Assembly: GCA_028284265.1 (NCBI GenBank) | Contig: JANQRZ010000013.1 | Span: 62,001-126,000, forward strand | Source: Rhodothermales bacterium | Lineage (GTDB): Bacteria; Bacteroidota; Rhodothermia; Rhodothermales; JANQRZ01 | Reading direction: 5' to 3' | DNA length: 64,000 nt | Shown here: piece after piece, positions 52,872 to 61,785 of the stretch | Position numbering within the stretch: the first letter of the stretch is position 1 | Layout: the number at the start of each line of letters is the position of its first letter | Position numbers and translations under genes: made by a program | The notes under the pieces: generated by a model | Told to the model about the DNA's origin: nothing | Database searches by the model: none | Seen by the model: the letters and a program-made list of their open reading frames with translations, nothing else

Positions 52872-55800
52872 TCATCGCACGAGGGTGACGCGCTGAGTGA
52901 AGACATGGTCCGCCGCCACCAGCCGGACCAGGTACATGCCACTCGCCAGTCCCGCGCCGTCGAGTGAGGCCGTATGTCGGCCTGCCTCCATCTCGTCGTC
53001 GGCGAGGACTGCTACCGTCCGGCCCAGCAGGTCGTAGGCCGTCAGACGAACAGGTGCCGCCTCGGGCAGGTCGTAGCGGAGCGTTGCTTCGCGGACGAAC
53101 GGATTGGGGTAGGCTGCATGCAGAGCAAACCGCTCCGGCAATGCCGCCACCGTTCGGGCCTTTGTCTCAATCGCGGCCTTGGCGATGTCCGATGCCGGGC
53201 TGGTGCCCCAGCCGTTCGCCTCCGTCACGGTCCACGTATCGCCTCCGAGCGGCTCGTCGTCGCGGAGCGCTTCGGGCACGCGCAGCGGAGCCACCGTCAC
53301 GGTGAGCGCAAACGGCTGTTGGTCAGTCGTCACGCTGGGGAATTGCCCCACCCTCAGCGTGTAGGTGTACGTCCCTGCCGGTGCCGTTCCCGGCACGGGC
53401 TGTACGAAGCTCCCCGTCACCGTCGTCCCCCCGGGCAGCGTTCCGGTGCGAATCATGCCCGATAGGCCGCCCGGACTCGCCGTGAAGAAGAGGTCGCCCG
53501 AAGCCGCGCTCCCGGTGTTGTTGCGGATCGCGTAGTCGAACGCGACCGATCCGCCGGGAGCAACGGCCAGCGGTGTCGTGCTGACAGCCTGAAGGTCGAA
53601 GCTGGGGCGGGCGGTCACGGTGACGACGACGCTCGCAGCGTTGTACGCGACGGCGTAGGTGTAGCCGTTCGGGGCTTCGACCATGGCGAAGGTGCCGGTG
53701 ATACCACCCGTCGCAGTGAGGACCGTGAAGCTGTCGCCGATCTGCGGGAAGAAGCCGAGGCGGTGCCGCAGCCGAAGTGTACCGCCGAGCGCGACGTTCC
53801 CAGCCACCGCGAGTTGGTCGTGCTCGGTGCCGGGCGCGAGGCCACCGAGGTCGAGGTCGAGCGAGGCGGAGGCGGTGGGGGCGAAGTCGCCGGTCCAGTT
53901 GAGGGTGCCGATGGCACCGGTCGAGTCGCCGGGGCTGACGGTGCCGGTCAGGGTGACGGTGGCGTTGGTGAGGTCGAGGGAGCCATCGCCGCCGAGGAGT
54001 CCGGGTCCGTCGAGGGTGTTGCGGACGATGAGGGTGCCGTCCTCGACCCGGACGGCTCCGACGTTGGTGATCGGGACGAAGACGATGCTTGTCCCGCCCT
54101 CCGTCTTGCTGAGATGCCCGCCGGCCTCAACGACGACACCGCCCTCGTCGGAGGTCGCTCGTGCGAGGGGACGGCGGGCCGAGCGGTCGTGCGCCTCCAG
54201 AGCTTTTGGACTCGCTCGATCCTCCACCGCACGCTGGTCGCCCGTCGCACGAGCGACGGCAACAAAGATGTCGTTGAAGTTCAGGAGATCCGTGCTGCCG
54301 CCATCGCCGATGGTGAAGGTGGCGTCGGCACCAAGGCCGATGTCAGTGTTGAAGGTGCTCGGGCCGCCGATGGTCGCATCTTCCTCAACCATGAAGTCTG
54401 CAGGTCCATTGGCGACGACGCCCGCTTGGTAGATGGCCGGAGCGAGGTTCTGGCCGCTGTTGTAAATGAAGAGGTCGTTGTAGCTGACCGCGCTGCTCGG
54501 CTGGATGGTTCCGCCATCGAGCGTGGTCTTGAGGTCGGTGGCGAGGTCGGAGAAACGAACGGATCCGAAGGGTCCGATGCGGAGAGTCGCGTCGTCCTGC
54601 GGCGTATCGGTGTTTGGTGTCGTGCTGAAGTCGACATCTGAGGGTACGCTGGAGCTGCCCTGCACGTTGAGGAGCGCGTTGTCTCCGGCGACGAGTTGCC
54701 GCTCGCCGCCCTGGAAGGTGCCACCTGCGAATAGGTTGGTCGTACTGTTGTCTCCGAGCACAAGCGTTCCGTTGTCGACTCCGACGCGCTTGGCTGTCAG
54801 CGGAACGCGGAAGTCTACATTGATGCCGTCCCTGACGTTGATGCGTCCATTCTCGGGGATGATTGCATTGCCGGGTTGCTCGAAGGCTGGAGAGCCAATG
54901 TCGAGGAAAGAATCGTTGATGTCGAAGTCGAAGAACCGGAGGTTGGCGTCTGCCGCAATGTTGAACGCCGTGATCGTCGAGGTCGGGTCCACGCCGCCAC
55001 CGAGGACGTCAGTGGTACCGCTTCGGAACGTGAGGTCAGCCGCATTGAAATCAGGGCTGCTCCGTAGCACCTCGATGAAGAGGTCCGGCACGTTGGGGTC
55101 GGGTGCCACGTTGCCGCCGTTGATCTCGGCCCCGCGGTTGACGGGCTCGACTGTGGGCAGCAGCACAGTGGTGCCGGAAGAGTTCGTGATGCGGGCGTTC
55201 TGGCCGTCCGGCCGGAGCGTGAATCTATCCTCGAAGTCTCCACGGAAGATTTGGAAGTCCCCGCTGATATCGACAGCGCCATCGCCGTTCCAGTCCCCTT
55301 CCGCCCAGGTCGTAGCATTGGGGTTGGAGAGGTCGAGCGCGGCGAAGTCCGCGAAGGTGAGGGTACCATCGAGATTGCTGTCACCTGTAAGGTTGAGTGT
55401 ATTCCCCGCCATGATATCGAGATCGCCTTCATTGTCAAAGCGTGTCTCGACGGTGACATTGTTTATCACCGTCATGGTGCCGGATGTGCCGTTGGTAAGA
55501 TTCCCGCTCACGGCGTCGTCGTTCCGCACATTAGCGTTCAGCGAAAGGTCGTCGTTGTTGACGACCGTGACGCCTTCTCCCAGGTTCGTGTTGGCGTTGA
55601 TATCGGTTGGTCCATCAAGGTTGACCACGAAGGCCCCGGTGCTCGGGTCGTTGTTGCGCAGCGTCGTCCCTGCATCGACCGTGGTATACCCTATCAGGGT
55701 GAGATCATCGTCGCCGGAACCAGTGGAGGTCACGGGGTTGGTCATGTTGACATCAATCGTAACGAGGTTGCCCGTGCCGTTGGCCTCCCAGATACTGGCG

Positions 55801-57932
55801 GCGGTGTTGTCGAACAGTCCGTCGCCTTCGACGATGGCCCCGTCTTGGAAGCGCACGGTTCCCCCGGCGTTGTTCCACGCGTCGAAGACCCGGAGTGTGG
55901 CACTGACGACTTCGACGACCGTATTCGCAAGCTGGTTGAGAACGTCGATCGAGACCGTGCCGCCGGGCCCAACAGTCACTGTTGCGTCGCCCGTCAGGCT
56001 CCCGACGTCCGTTTGCCAAGGGCCATCGACGCTGATACCTGCCCCCGGTCCAGCCGTCCAAGTGTCGTTGGGGCCGGGAACGCCCGGCATATTGGTCCCA
56101 TCGGCCCAGTTGTTTTGGTCGTCGAAGCTGGTGCCGTCGCCGTCGCCAGTCCAAGTGAAGTTGAGGCTCGCAGTCGGATCGGTGACCACGACTGCGTCGG
56201 AAAACTCACTCGTCCGCCCGGTAGGATCGGTGGCTGTGGCCGTGATGACATCTCCGACGGAGACCGCCTCGCTCGTGGTGAAGGTGAAGGGGGTCACGCC
56301 ATTGGGTGTGACCGACAGGGCACCGAGGTAGCGCCGCCCCTCCCCATTGCCCGAGGGGTCGGGCACAATGCTGGCGAAGAACTCAAGGGTGTAGGCCCCC
56401 GTGTCCTGTGTGTCAAGGGTGCCTTCGACGGTGAGGCTGCCCGCCGTGGCCGATGTCAGCACGGGGAAGTTCTGGAGGAGGTTGGGGCCGGTGTCACTGT
56501 CGCCACTGTCGTTCTCGGTCACGCCAGTGTTGCCGAGGTCGATGCCAAGGTCGCCATTGCCGAAGATGCTGTTCTGGCTCATGGTGATGAGAGACTGCGA
56601 CCCAGTGACGGCGATCCCGTCGAGGTTATTGGATACGATCGTATTCCCGACGACCTCGCCTGTTGACTCAAAGGCAATGTTCACGCCGTGCCCGGCGTTG
56701 CCGAGGATCTCGTCCGCGTTCGTTCCGATGAAGTTGTGCCGAATCGATGCTTCGGTTGCACTGGAAAGGCGGATGCCATCGCCGCTGTTCTCCATGATGG
56801 TGTTGGGCGCGGCGGCCGTGCCGATGACGGCGTCTGGCGCTTCGATTCTGATGCCGCCTGCAGCGTTTCCTCGAATCGTGTTCCCGAGCACCTGGTTGTT
56901 CAACCCGAGAGCGCCATTCGCTCTGATTTCGATACCATAGCCGTCGCTGCCTTGGCTACCGGCGATCTGGTTTCCGGCAGGGCCGATGCCGCCGATGACT
57001 GTGCCTTCGGCACCAAAGAGCGTGATTGCAGGGCCCTGGGTCGGGAGGGTCGTCTGGCCGTCGACTTGTGTCCCGATATAGTTGCCGATCAAGACGTTGC
57101 CATTCGCCGCACCGAGCTCAGCGCTCCCGGTGACGGAGATTCCAAGTGTTGAATTGCCAGAGATGACGTTGCGTTGCTCAGGCAGGGTGCCCCCGATCGC
57201 GTTATTCGGTGCATAGAGGATGCGTATGCCGCTAAAATTGGGGAGGGCCATCGTGCCAGTGACATCCGTGCCGATGTGGTTGCCTTCGATGCGGTTGCCC
57301 GTAGCCATCGTTTGAAATAGGCGGATCCCATCGCCCTGATCGTTTCCGCTGATGACGTTGCCTCCACTCCCCACACCTTGCCCTGTGCCAATCCGGTTGT
57401 TTGCGCTCTCGATTCGGATACCCCCCAATTTGTTGCCTATGGCTGCCGTACCATTGAAGTCCACCCCGATATGACAGCGTGCGACGAGATTGCCGCCGCC
57501 TTCCCTGAGCAGGATCGCCGTTTGGAACCGGTTGAGCACGAGCCCCACGATGGTACTTGACCCAGCGCTGACTACGAGGCCGTCGAAGCTCATGTCTATC
57601 CCGTCGAGTTGGATTGCCGGGATGCCCGCACTCGCGCCGTCGATCGTGACGGGATCGGTGATCTCCGGCAGGGGAGTGCCGAGCAGGATTGTGCCAGCCA
57701 CCAGTGCTGGATCGAACCGGATCTCGTCGGCACCGGGTGTATTGTTGGCGGCCGTGATCGCCTCGCGTAACGAGATCAGCCCGTCTGGTCCAGGGTCGGC
57801 GATGAGGGCAGCGATTGAACTTGTGTCTCCACTACCAGCGTCGGCGAGCGTACTGACGAAGACAGTATCGGCGCGAGTAGGCACGGCGACGGCTGCGAGC
57901 AGGAAGAGGGCGAGCGTGATACGTGTATGCAT
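52872..57932 (-). CDS. Giant secreted beta-helix protein with dockerin-like motif and T9SS sorting domain
   Basis: A 1686-residue protein with signal MHTRITLALFLLAAVAV. Order: a CSLREA-type segment (GLISLREAITAANNTPGADEI), a right-handed parallel beta-helix about 60-480 with NosD-like turns (GNHIGTDVTG, GNVISGNDQG), beta-sandwich strands, then calcium-binding EF-hand/dockerin-like loops DSNLDGTLTFADF and DWNGDGAVDISGDF about 845-900. Autotransporter-like adhesin repeats (FQGGERQLV, GTLIVRNTLDGPG) follow, and the C-terminus is the T9SS domain YPNPFVREATLRYDL...QRVTLVR. It is a likely surface adhesin or scaffold. A palindromic element is inserted in frame near residues 1225-1260. Confidence 0.85.
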   Translation of the reverse strand: MHTRITLALFLLAAVAVPTRADTVFVSTLADAGSGDTSSIAALIADPGPDGLISLREAITAANNTPGADEIRFDPALVAGTILLGTPLPEITDPVTIDGASAGIPAIQLDGIDMSFDGLVVSAGSSTIVGLVLNRFQTAILLREGGGNLVARCHIGVDFNGTAAIGNKLGGIRIESANNRIGTGQGVGSGGNVISGNDQGDGIRLFQTMATGNRIEGNHIGTDVTGTMALPNFSGIRILYAPNNAIGGTLPEQRNVISGNSTLGISVTGSAELGAANGNVLIGNYIGTQVDGQTTLPTQGPAITLFGAEGTVIGGIGPAGNQIAGSQGSDGYGIEIRANGALGLNNQVLGNTIRGNAAGGIRIEAPDAVIGTAAAPNTIMENSGDGIRLSSATEASIRHNFIGTNADEILGNAGHGVNIAFESTGEVVGNTIVSNNLDGIAVTGSQSLITMSQNSIFGNGDLGIDLGNTGVTENDSGDSDTGPNLLQNFPVLTSATAGSLTVEGTLDTQDTGAYTLEFFASIVPDPSGNGEGRRYLGALSVTPNGVTPFTFTTSEAVSVGDVITATATDPTGRTSEFSDAVVVTDPTASLNFTWTGDGDGTSFDDQNNWADGTNMPGVPGPNDTWTAGPGAGISVDGPWQTDVGSLTGDATVTVGPGGTVSIDVLNQLANTVVEVVSATLRVFDAWNNAGGTVRFQDGAIVEGDGLFDNTAASIWEANGTGNLVTIDVNMTNPVTSTGSGDDDLTLIGYTTVDAGTTLRNNDPSTGAFVVNLDGPTDINANTNLGEGVTVVNNDDLSLNANVRNDDAVSGNLTNGTSGTMTVINNVTVETRFDNEGDLDIMAGNTLNLTGDSNLDGTLTFADFAALDLSNPNATTWAEGDWNGDGAVDISGDFQIFRGDFEDRFTLRPDGQNARITNSSGTTVLLPTVEPVNRGAEINGGNVAPDPNVPDLFIEVLRSSPDFNAADLTFRSGTTDVLGGGVDPTSTITAFNIAADANLRFFDFDINDSFLDIGSPAFEQPGNAIIPENGRINVRDGINVDFRVPLTAKRVGVDNGTLVLGDNSTTNLFAGGTFQGGERQLVAGDNALLNVQGSSSVPSDVDFSTTPNTDTPQDDATLRIGPFGSVRFSDLATDLKTTLDGGTIQPSSAVSYNDLFIYNSGQNLAPAIYQAGVVANGPADFMVEEDATIGGPSTFNTDIGLGADATFTIGDGGSTDLLNFNDIFVAVARATGDQRAVEDRASPKALEAHDRSARRPLARATSDEGGVVVEAGGHLSKTEGGTSIVFVPITNVGAVRVEDGTLIVRNTLDGPGLLGGDGSLDLTNATVTLTGTVSPGDSTGAIGTLNWTGDFAPTASASLDLDLGGLAPGTEHDQLAVAGNVALGGTLRLRHRLGFFPQIGDSFTVLTATGGITGTFAMVEAPNGYTYAVAYNAASVVVTVTARPSFDLQAVSTTPLAVAPGGSVAFDYAIRNNTGSAASGDLFFTASPGGLSGMIRTGTLPGGTTVTGSFVQPVPGTAPAGTYTYTLRVGQFPSVTTDQQPFALTVTVAPLRVPEALRDDEPLGGDTWTVTEANGWGTSPASDIAKAAIETKARTVAALPERFALHAAYPNPFVREATLRYDLPEAAPVRLTAYDLLGRTVAVLADDEMEAGRHTASLDGAGLASGMYLVRLVAADHVFTQRVTLVR
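54154..54257. repeat. In-frame palindromic element inside the giant gene
   Basis: GTCGCTCGTGCGA (54154-54166) is inverted at 54245-54257 (TCGCACGAGCGAC). The 104-bp block encodes a basic, unstructured peptide with the mirrored ARAT...ARAT ends that breaks the otherwise beta-rich repeat pattern. The reading frame stays open across it. This is the behaviour of palindromic coding insertions such as Rickettsia palindromic elements, but a different sequence. Confidence 0.65.
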
Positions 57933-58046
57933 GGAAGGAGGCGTCGATGCGGTACAAGTGACGGTGTGTAGTATCATGGCAGTAGGTTGCTAATTATAAG
58001 GATCATGTGTCATGATACTTGTCGAGCTTCACTATTGCCGGATACC

Positions 58047-58226
58047 TCATCGCACGAGGGTGACGCGCCGGGTGAAGACACGGTCCGTCGCCACCAGCCG
58101 GACCAGGTACACGCCACTCGCCAGTCCCGCGCCACCAAGCGAAGCCGTATGTCGGCCTGTCTCTACCTCCTCGTCGGCGAGGACCGCTACCGTCCGGCCC
58201 AGGAGGAGGGCAATAGCGGTACGCAT
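58047..58226 (-). pseudogene. Remnant joining a signal-peptide-like start to a T9SS sorting tail
   Basis: A 59-codon remnant MRTAIALLLGRTVAVLADEE... ending RRVTLVR-stop. From LLGRT onward it matches the end of the giant gene (about 156 bp, roughly 90% identical to 52872-53030). The preceding MRTAIALLL resembles a signal-peptide start, so the whole middle of a T9SS protein seems deleted. It lies immediately upstream of the giant gene in the same orientation, as a direct repeat of its sorting domain. Confidence 0.65.
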
Positions 58227-58584
58227 AAACAGGACTAAGTATGGGACAGGTCGGCGATTGTAGAAAGTGGGGTACGCCTTGTCTACGTAAGCGAGACGCC
58301 ATAGTAGGCCAGCCGATTGCTCACTCATCAACCCATTTGTTGCTCAGTCTACGCTCACCTCTTGCTCACGGTGGTAGGCACAGATGGGCTTGGTATAAGT
58401 TGTTTGTAGTTAGGTCTTGAAGAAGTGAGGGCAAAGTACGAATCGTGTCCTGCGGGGCCAGTCTCTCAGGCGTGAGGTAGTGCGAGTCCTAGCACTGGCC
58501 TCGCGGCTATTCATTGGCCTCACACACGGGGCGTAAGTTTGGGGCCTCATTTCATCCGCCTTGCCCACACGACCTCGCCCGCTG
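58227..58584. other. Intergenic region before the M42 peptidase gene
   Basis: No further gene is credible here. The right part is a promoter region (see 58514-58541); the left part abuts the remnant T9SS fragment. Base composition is lower in GC than the coding neighbours. Confidence 0.5.
58514..58541 (+). promoter_or_regulatory. Bacteroidota-type sigma promoter of the M42 peptidase gene
   Basis: TTG (58514-58516), a 17-base spacer, then TAAGTTTG (58534-58541), an exact match to the TAnnTTTG -7 box described for Bacteroidota. It would give a ~36-base leader before ATG 58585. Confidence 0.6.
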
Positions 58585-59658
58585 ATGCCCCTCGCCGACC
58601 GCGACTTTCTCTTCGACCTCCTCTCCACGCCTAGCCCGACCGGCTTCGAGACGCCGGGCCAGAAAAAGTGGGCGGGCTACGTGCAGCCGTTCGCCGACCA
58701 CGTCGAGAGTGACGCCTATGGCAATGTTTGGGCGACGCTCGATGGAGAGGGGCCGACGGTCCTCCTCGAAGCGCACGCCGATGAGATCGGGTTCATGGTG
58801 AAGTACATCACCGACGAGGGCTTCATTCACATCGACCGGATTGGCGGGAGCGACCATGCCGTCGCGCGCGGCAAGCGAGTCCGCATCCTCGGATCGAAAG
58901 GGGAGGTGCTCGGCGTCGTCGGCAACACGGCGATCCATCTTCGCGACCGGTCGGGTGAGGAGAAGGCCCCGAAGCTCGAAGATCTGTTCCTCGACATCGG
59001 CGCGTCCTCGAAAGACGAGGTCGCCGAGCGCGGCGTTCGCGTCGGCCACCCGGCGGTCTACGCCGACTCGGTCGAGGCGCTTACCGAGCAGCGGCTCGTC
59101 GGGCGGGCGCTCGATAACCGGCTCGGCGGTTTCGTCGTGGCGCAGGCGCTCCGGCAACTCGCTGCGTCGAAAGAGAAGCGGGCCAGCCGGGTCGTCGGAC
59201 TGAACGCGGTACAGGAGGAGATTGGTGGGCACGGTGCGCGGATGGCGGCCTACCACCTCGAACCGGACGTGGCGCTCGTGCTTGACGTGACCCACGCCAC
59301 CGACTCGCCCGGCATCCCGAAGGCCAAGCACGGCGAGGTCAAGATGGGCGGTGGGCCGAGCATCACGCACGGCACTGTCAATCACCCGAAGGTCGTCGAA
59401 CGCCTCATCGAGATCGCAGAGCGCGAGGACATCCCGCTCCAGCACGAGGCCTCGTCCCGCTTCTCCGGCACCGACACCGACGTAATCTTCAACTCGAAGG
59501 CCGGGATTCCGAGTGCGCTAATGTCGATACCGCTCCGCTATATGCACTCGACCGTCGAGACTGTGGACCTCGGCGACGTGGAGCACGCCATCCGCCTCAT
59601 GACTGCCTTCGCCCGCTCCGTCACCGCCGACGATTCGTTCAGAGCAGACATCCTCTAG
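58585..59658 (+). CDS. M42 family metallo-aminopeptidase
   Basis: A 357-residue cytosolic peptidase of the glutamyl-aminopeptidase/endoglucanase-M group. Metal-site motifs are visible: EAHADEIGFMV near 61-71, VGRALDNRLGGFVVAQAL, NAVQEEIGGHGARMAAY and LDVTHATD, and STVETVDLGDVEHAI at the C-terminus. It forms large shells that trim peptides. ATG 58585 (MPLADRDFLFDLLSTPSPTG) is the family start; the TTG at 58561 adds an unrelated extension. Confidence 0.93.
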   Translation: MPLADRDFLFDLLSTPSPTGFETPGQKKWAGYVQPFADHVESDAYGNVWATLDGEGPTVLLEAHADEIGFMVKYITDEGFIHIDRIGGSDHAVARGKRVRILGSKGEVLGVVGNTAIHLRDRSGEEKAPKLEDLFLDIGASSKDEVAERGVRVGHPAVYADSVEALTEQRLVGRALDNRLGGFVVAQALRQLAASKEKRASRVVGLNAVQEEIGGHGARMAAYHLEPDVALVLDVTHATDSPGIPKAKHGEVKMGGGPSITHGTVNHPKVVERLIEIAEREDIPLQHEASSRFSGTDTDVIFNSKAGIPSALMSIPLRYMHSTVETVDLGDVEHAIRLMTAFARSVTADDSFRADIL

Positions 59659-59659
59659 C

Positions 59660-59744
59660 TGGCATTGCGAGGAGTGAAGCGACGAAGCAATCACCTCAGG
59701 AATGCTGAACCTCAGGAGGTTGCTTCGCTGCGCTCGCAATGACA
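59660..59744. repeat. REP-like palindromic element, TGTCATTGCGAG family
   Basis: About 85 bp starting TGGCATTGCGAG one base after the M42 stop. The far end is CTCGCAATGACA. The shared core GAAGCAA and CCTCAGG arms allow a long hairpin. Same family as 32380-32473. It may terminate both convergent peptidase genes. Confidence 0.8.
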
Positions 59745-59745
59745 G

Positions 59746-61239
59746 CTAAAGATCTACGCCATAGACCGCGCCGAACTTCTGGCGGACGTAATCCAGCCAC
59801 GGCTCGGCGCTGAGGGGGCCGCCGGTGGCCTCGTACATGATCTCGGCGGCGGAGCGGGCGCGGCCCCAGCGGTGGACGTGCTCGCGCATCCACCCGAGGA
59901 TCGGCTCGAACTCGCCGCGCGCGAACATCTCGCCAAGGTCGCCAAGGTCGCGCTGCGCGGCCTCGAAAAGTTGGACCGACATCAGCGTGCCGAGGGTGTA
60001 GGTCGGGAAGTAGCCCATCGCACCGAGCGCCCAGTGGATGTCCTGCAAACAACCGTCCGCGTTGCTCGGCGGCGTGAGGCCGAGCATGTCCTGCATCGCC
60101 GCGTTCCACGCTTCGGGCACGTCGGCCACTGCGAGGTCGCCATCAATGAGCGCGGTCTCGATCTGGAAGCGAAGCATGACGTGGAGGTTGTACGTCACCT
60201 CGTCGGCCTCGACTCGGATGAGCGATGGGCGAACCCGGTTGACGGCACCGTAGAAGTCGTCCTCCTGCACGTCGGCGAGCACGTCGGGGAAGGTCTGGCG
60301 GAGGCGGGGATAGGCCCAGCGCCAGAACGGGCGACTCCGTCCGACGAGGTTCTCCCACAGCCGCGACTGGCTCTCGTGGATGCCGAGCGAAGTCCCGTCG
60401 GCGAGTGGCGTCCGGTCGAGTGCGGGGTCGATGCCTTGCTCGTAGAGCGCGTGCCCTGCTTCATGGATCGTTCCGAACAGGCCGGTCGAGAAAAACGTCG
60501 GGGCGATGCGTGTCGTGATCCGCACGTCGCGGACCGAGAATGAGGTCGTGAACGGATGGGCCGACTTGTCCTGCCGTCCGTGGACGAAGTCGTACCCAAC
60601 CGCGCGGGCGACCTCCATCCCGAAATGCCACTGCCGCTCGGGGTCGAAGCTGCGGCGGAGTACGCTGTCGTCTGGCGACTCGGTCTCGGAGAGCGCGCGG
60701 ACGATGGGGATGAGGCTTTGGCGCAGGTCGCCGAAGACGCGCTTGATCTCGGCGGTCGTTGCGCCGGGTTCGTACTCGTCGAGGAGCGCGTCGTAGCGGT
60801 CCCCGTCGTAGCCGAGTGCCTCGGCCTGCTCCACGCTCAGGTCCACGATCTCCTGAAGGTTCGGCGCAAAGCGGACGAAGTCGTCGTTCTGTCGGGCGTG
60901 CTTCCACGCTTCGAGTGCTCGCGCCTTCGCTGTGGCAAAGCGGCTCACGAAGTCTGCCGAGAGCTTGGTCGCCCGGTCGTAGTCGCGGCGGGCGATGCGG
61001 ACGAGCGCTCGGTCGAGTTCGGCCTCCGGCGCATCGGCTTCCAGCTTGTCGAGGAGGGTACCGACCGTGTCGCTCGTGAGACGTTCGTGGGCGAGCGTCT
61101 TGAGGGTTGCGAGCTGGTGGGTGCGGGCCTCTGCCGCGCCGGGTGGCATGTAGGTCTCCTGGTCCCATTCCAGCAGGGCGGCGGCAGCGCCAAGGTCACT
61201 GACCGGCGCGAGGTGTTCTTTCAGCGTATCGAGGCTCAT
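59746..61239 (-). CDS. M32 family carboxypeptidase (Taq-like)
   Basis: A 497-residue zinc carboxypeptidase. Motifs present: the HEAGH zinc helix in GTIHEAGHALYEQGID near 260-270, GIHESQSRLWENLVGRS (the DxxES-type Glu) near 290-306, and RVEADEVTYNLHVMLRFQIE near 345. It removes C-terminal residues with broad specificity. The length matches the family. Confidence 0.95.
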   Translation of the reverse strand: MSLDTLKEHLAPVSDLGAAAALLEWDQETYMPPGAAEARTHQLATLKTLAHERLTSDTVGTLLDKLEADAPEAELDRALVRIARRDYDRATKLSADFVSRFATAKARALEAWKHARQNDDFVRFAPNLQEIVDLSVEQAEALGYDGDRYDALLDEYEPGATTAEIKRVFGDLRQSLIPIVRALSETESPDDSVLRRSFDPERQWHFGMEVARAVGYDFVHGRQDKSAHPFTTSFSVRDVRITTRIAPTFFSTGLFGTIHEAGHALYEQGIDPALDRTPLADGTSLGIHESQSRLWENLVGRSRPFWRWAYPRLRQTFPDVLADVQEDDFYGAVNRVRPSLIRVEADEVTYNLHVMLRFQIETALIDGDLAVADVPEAWNAAMQDMLGLTPPSNADGCLQDIHWALGAMGYFPTYTLGTLMSVQLFEAAQRDLGDLGEMFARGEFEPILGWMREHVHRWGRARSAAEIMYEATGGPLSAEPWLDYVRQKFGAVYGVDL

Positions 61240-61257
61240 ATGGTAGTCAAGGGCTGG

Positions 61258-61722
61258 CTAGGTCTCATGCAGTCGCTGCTCGCAGAGATCCTCTATGATC
61301 TGTTTCAGATCCATGTATTCGATGTTACGAAGCAAAAGGGAGGAATCGATGTGATATCTCGATAGACGACTCCAATACTCGCCTTTCTGGGCAGCAATTA
61401 GAAAAGCCTCTAGGTCATTTCTGATAGTTTCATTGCAATCAGTCCTAGTAGCGACGTCTGCAAACTTGCCTCGGTAATCGAATATGATTCGACTAAAGTG
61501 CCTCGGGATGCGATCGCCTCTCTTCAAGTAGAGATTGGACTTGATAGTGGTGTGTTCAGCGTAAAGCTCAATCCAGCCTATTGTTCGATTGTACTGCCAA
61601 GCGATCTTGTCCGGATTGGGATGAGGAGGATTGTCGCGCCAGTAATCTTCGGAGCTCGGGGACTGTTCTATCATCTTTTCGAGTCTTCTATCTCGTTGGT
61701 CACGAAGGTGCTGGTAATACAC
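61258..61722 (-). CDS. Low-GC orphan protein
   Basis: A 154-residue basic/aromatic protein (DRRLEKMIEQSPSSEDYWRD, YRGKFADVATRTDCNETIRND) of unknown family, in DNA much AT-richer than both flanking genes. The start is GTG 61722; in-frame sequence continues upstream but without an ATG. It looks like a recently acquired single gene. Function unknown. Confidence 0.55.
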   Translation of the reverse strand: MYYQHLRDQRDRRLEKMIEQSPSSEDYWRDNPPHPNPDKIAWQYNRTIGWIELYAEHTTIKSNLYLKRGDRIPRHFSRIIFDYRGKFADVATRTDCNETIRNDLEAFLIAAQKGEYWSRLSRYHIDSSLLLRNIEYMDLKQIIEDLCEQRLHET

Positions 61723-61785
61723 ATCTTCAGCTTCACGATAGATAGGGACATGAAATAAGATGTACGGAGCTAAAGATCAAGGCTT

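Noticed and set aside
54505-56331. A 608-codon open frame antisense to the giant T9SS gene
   Set aside because: Low-complexity Ser/Val/Pro translation without domains. The minus strand shows a continuous signal peptide, beta-helix and sorting domain.
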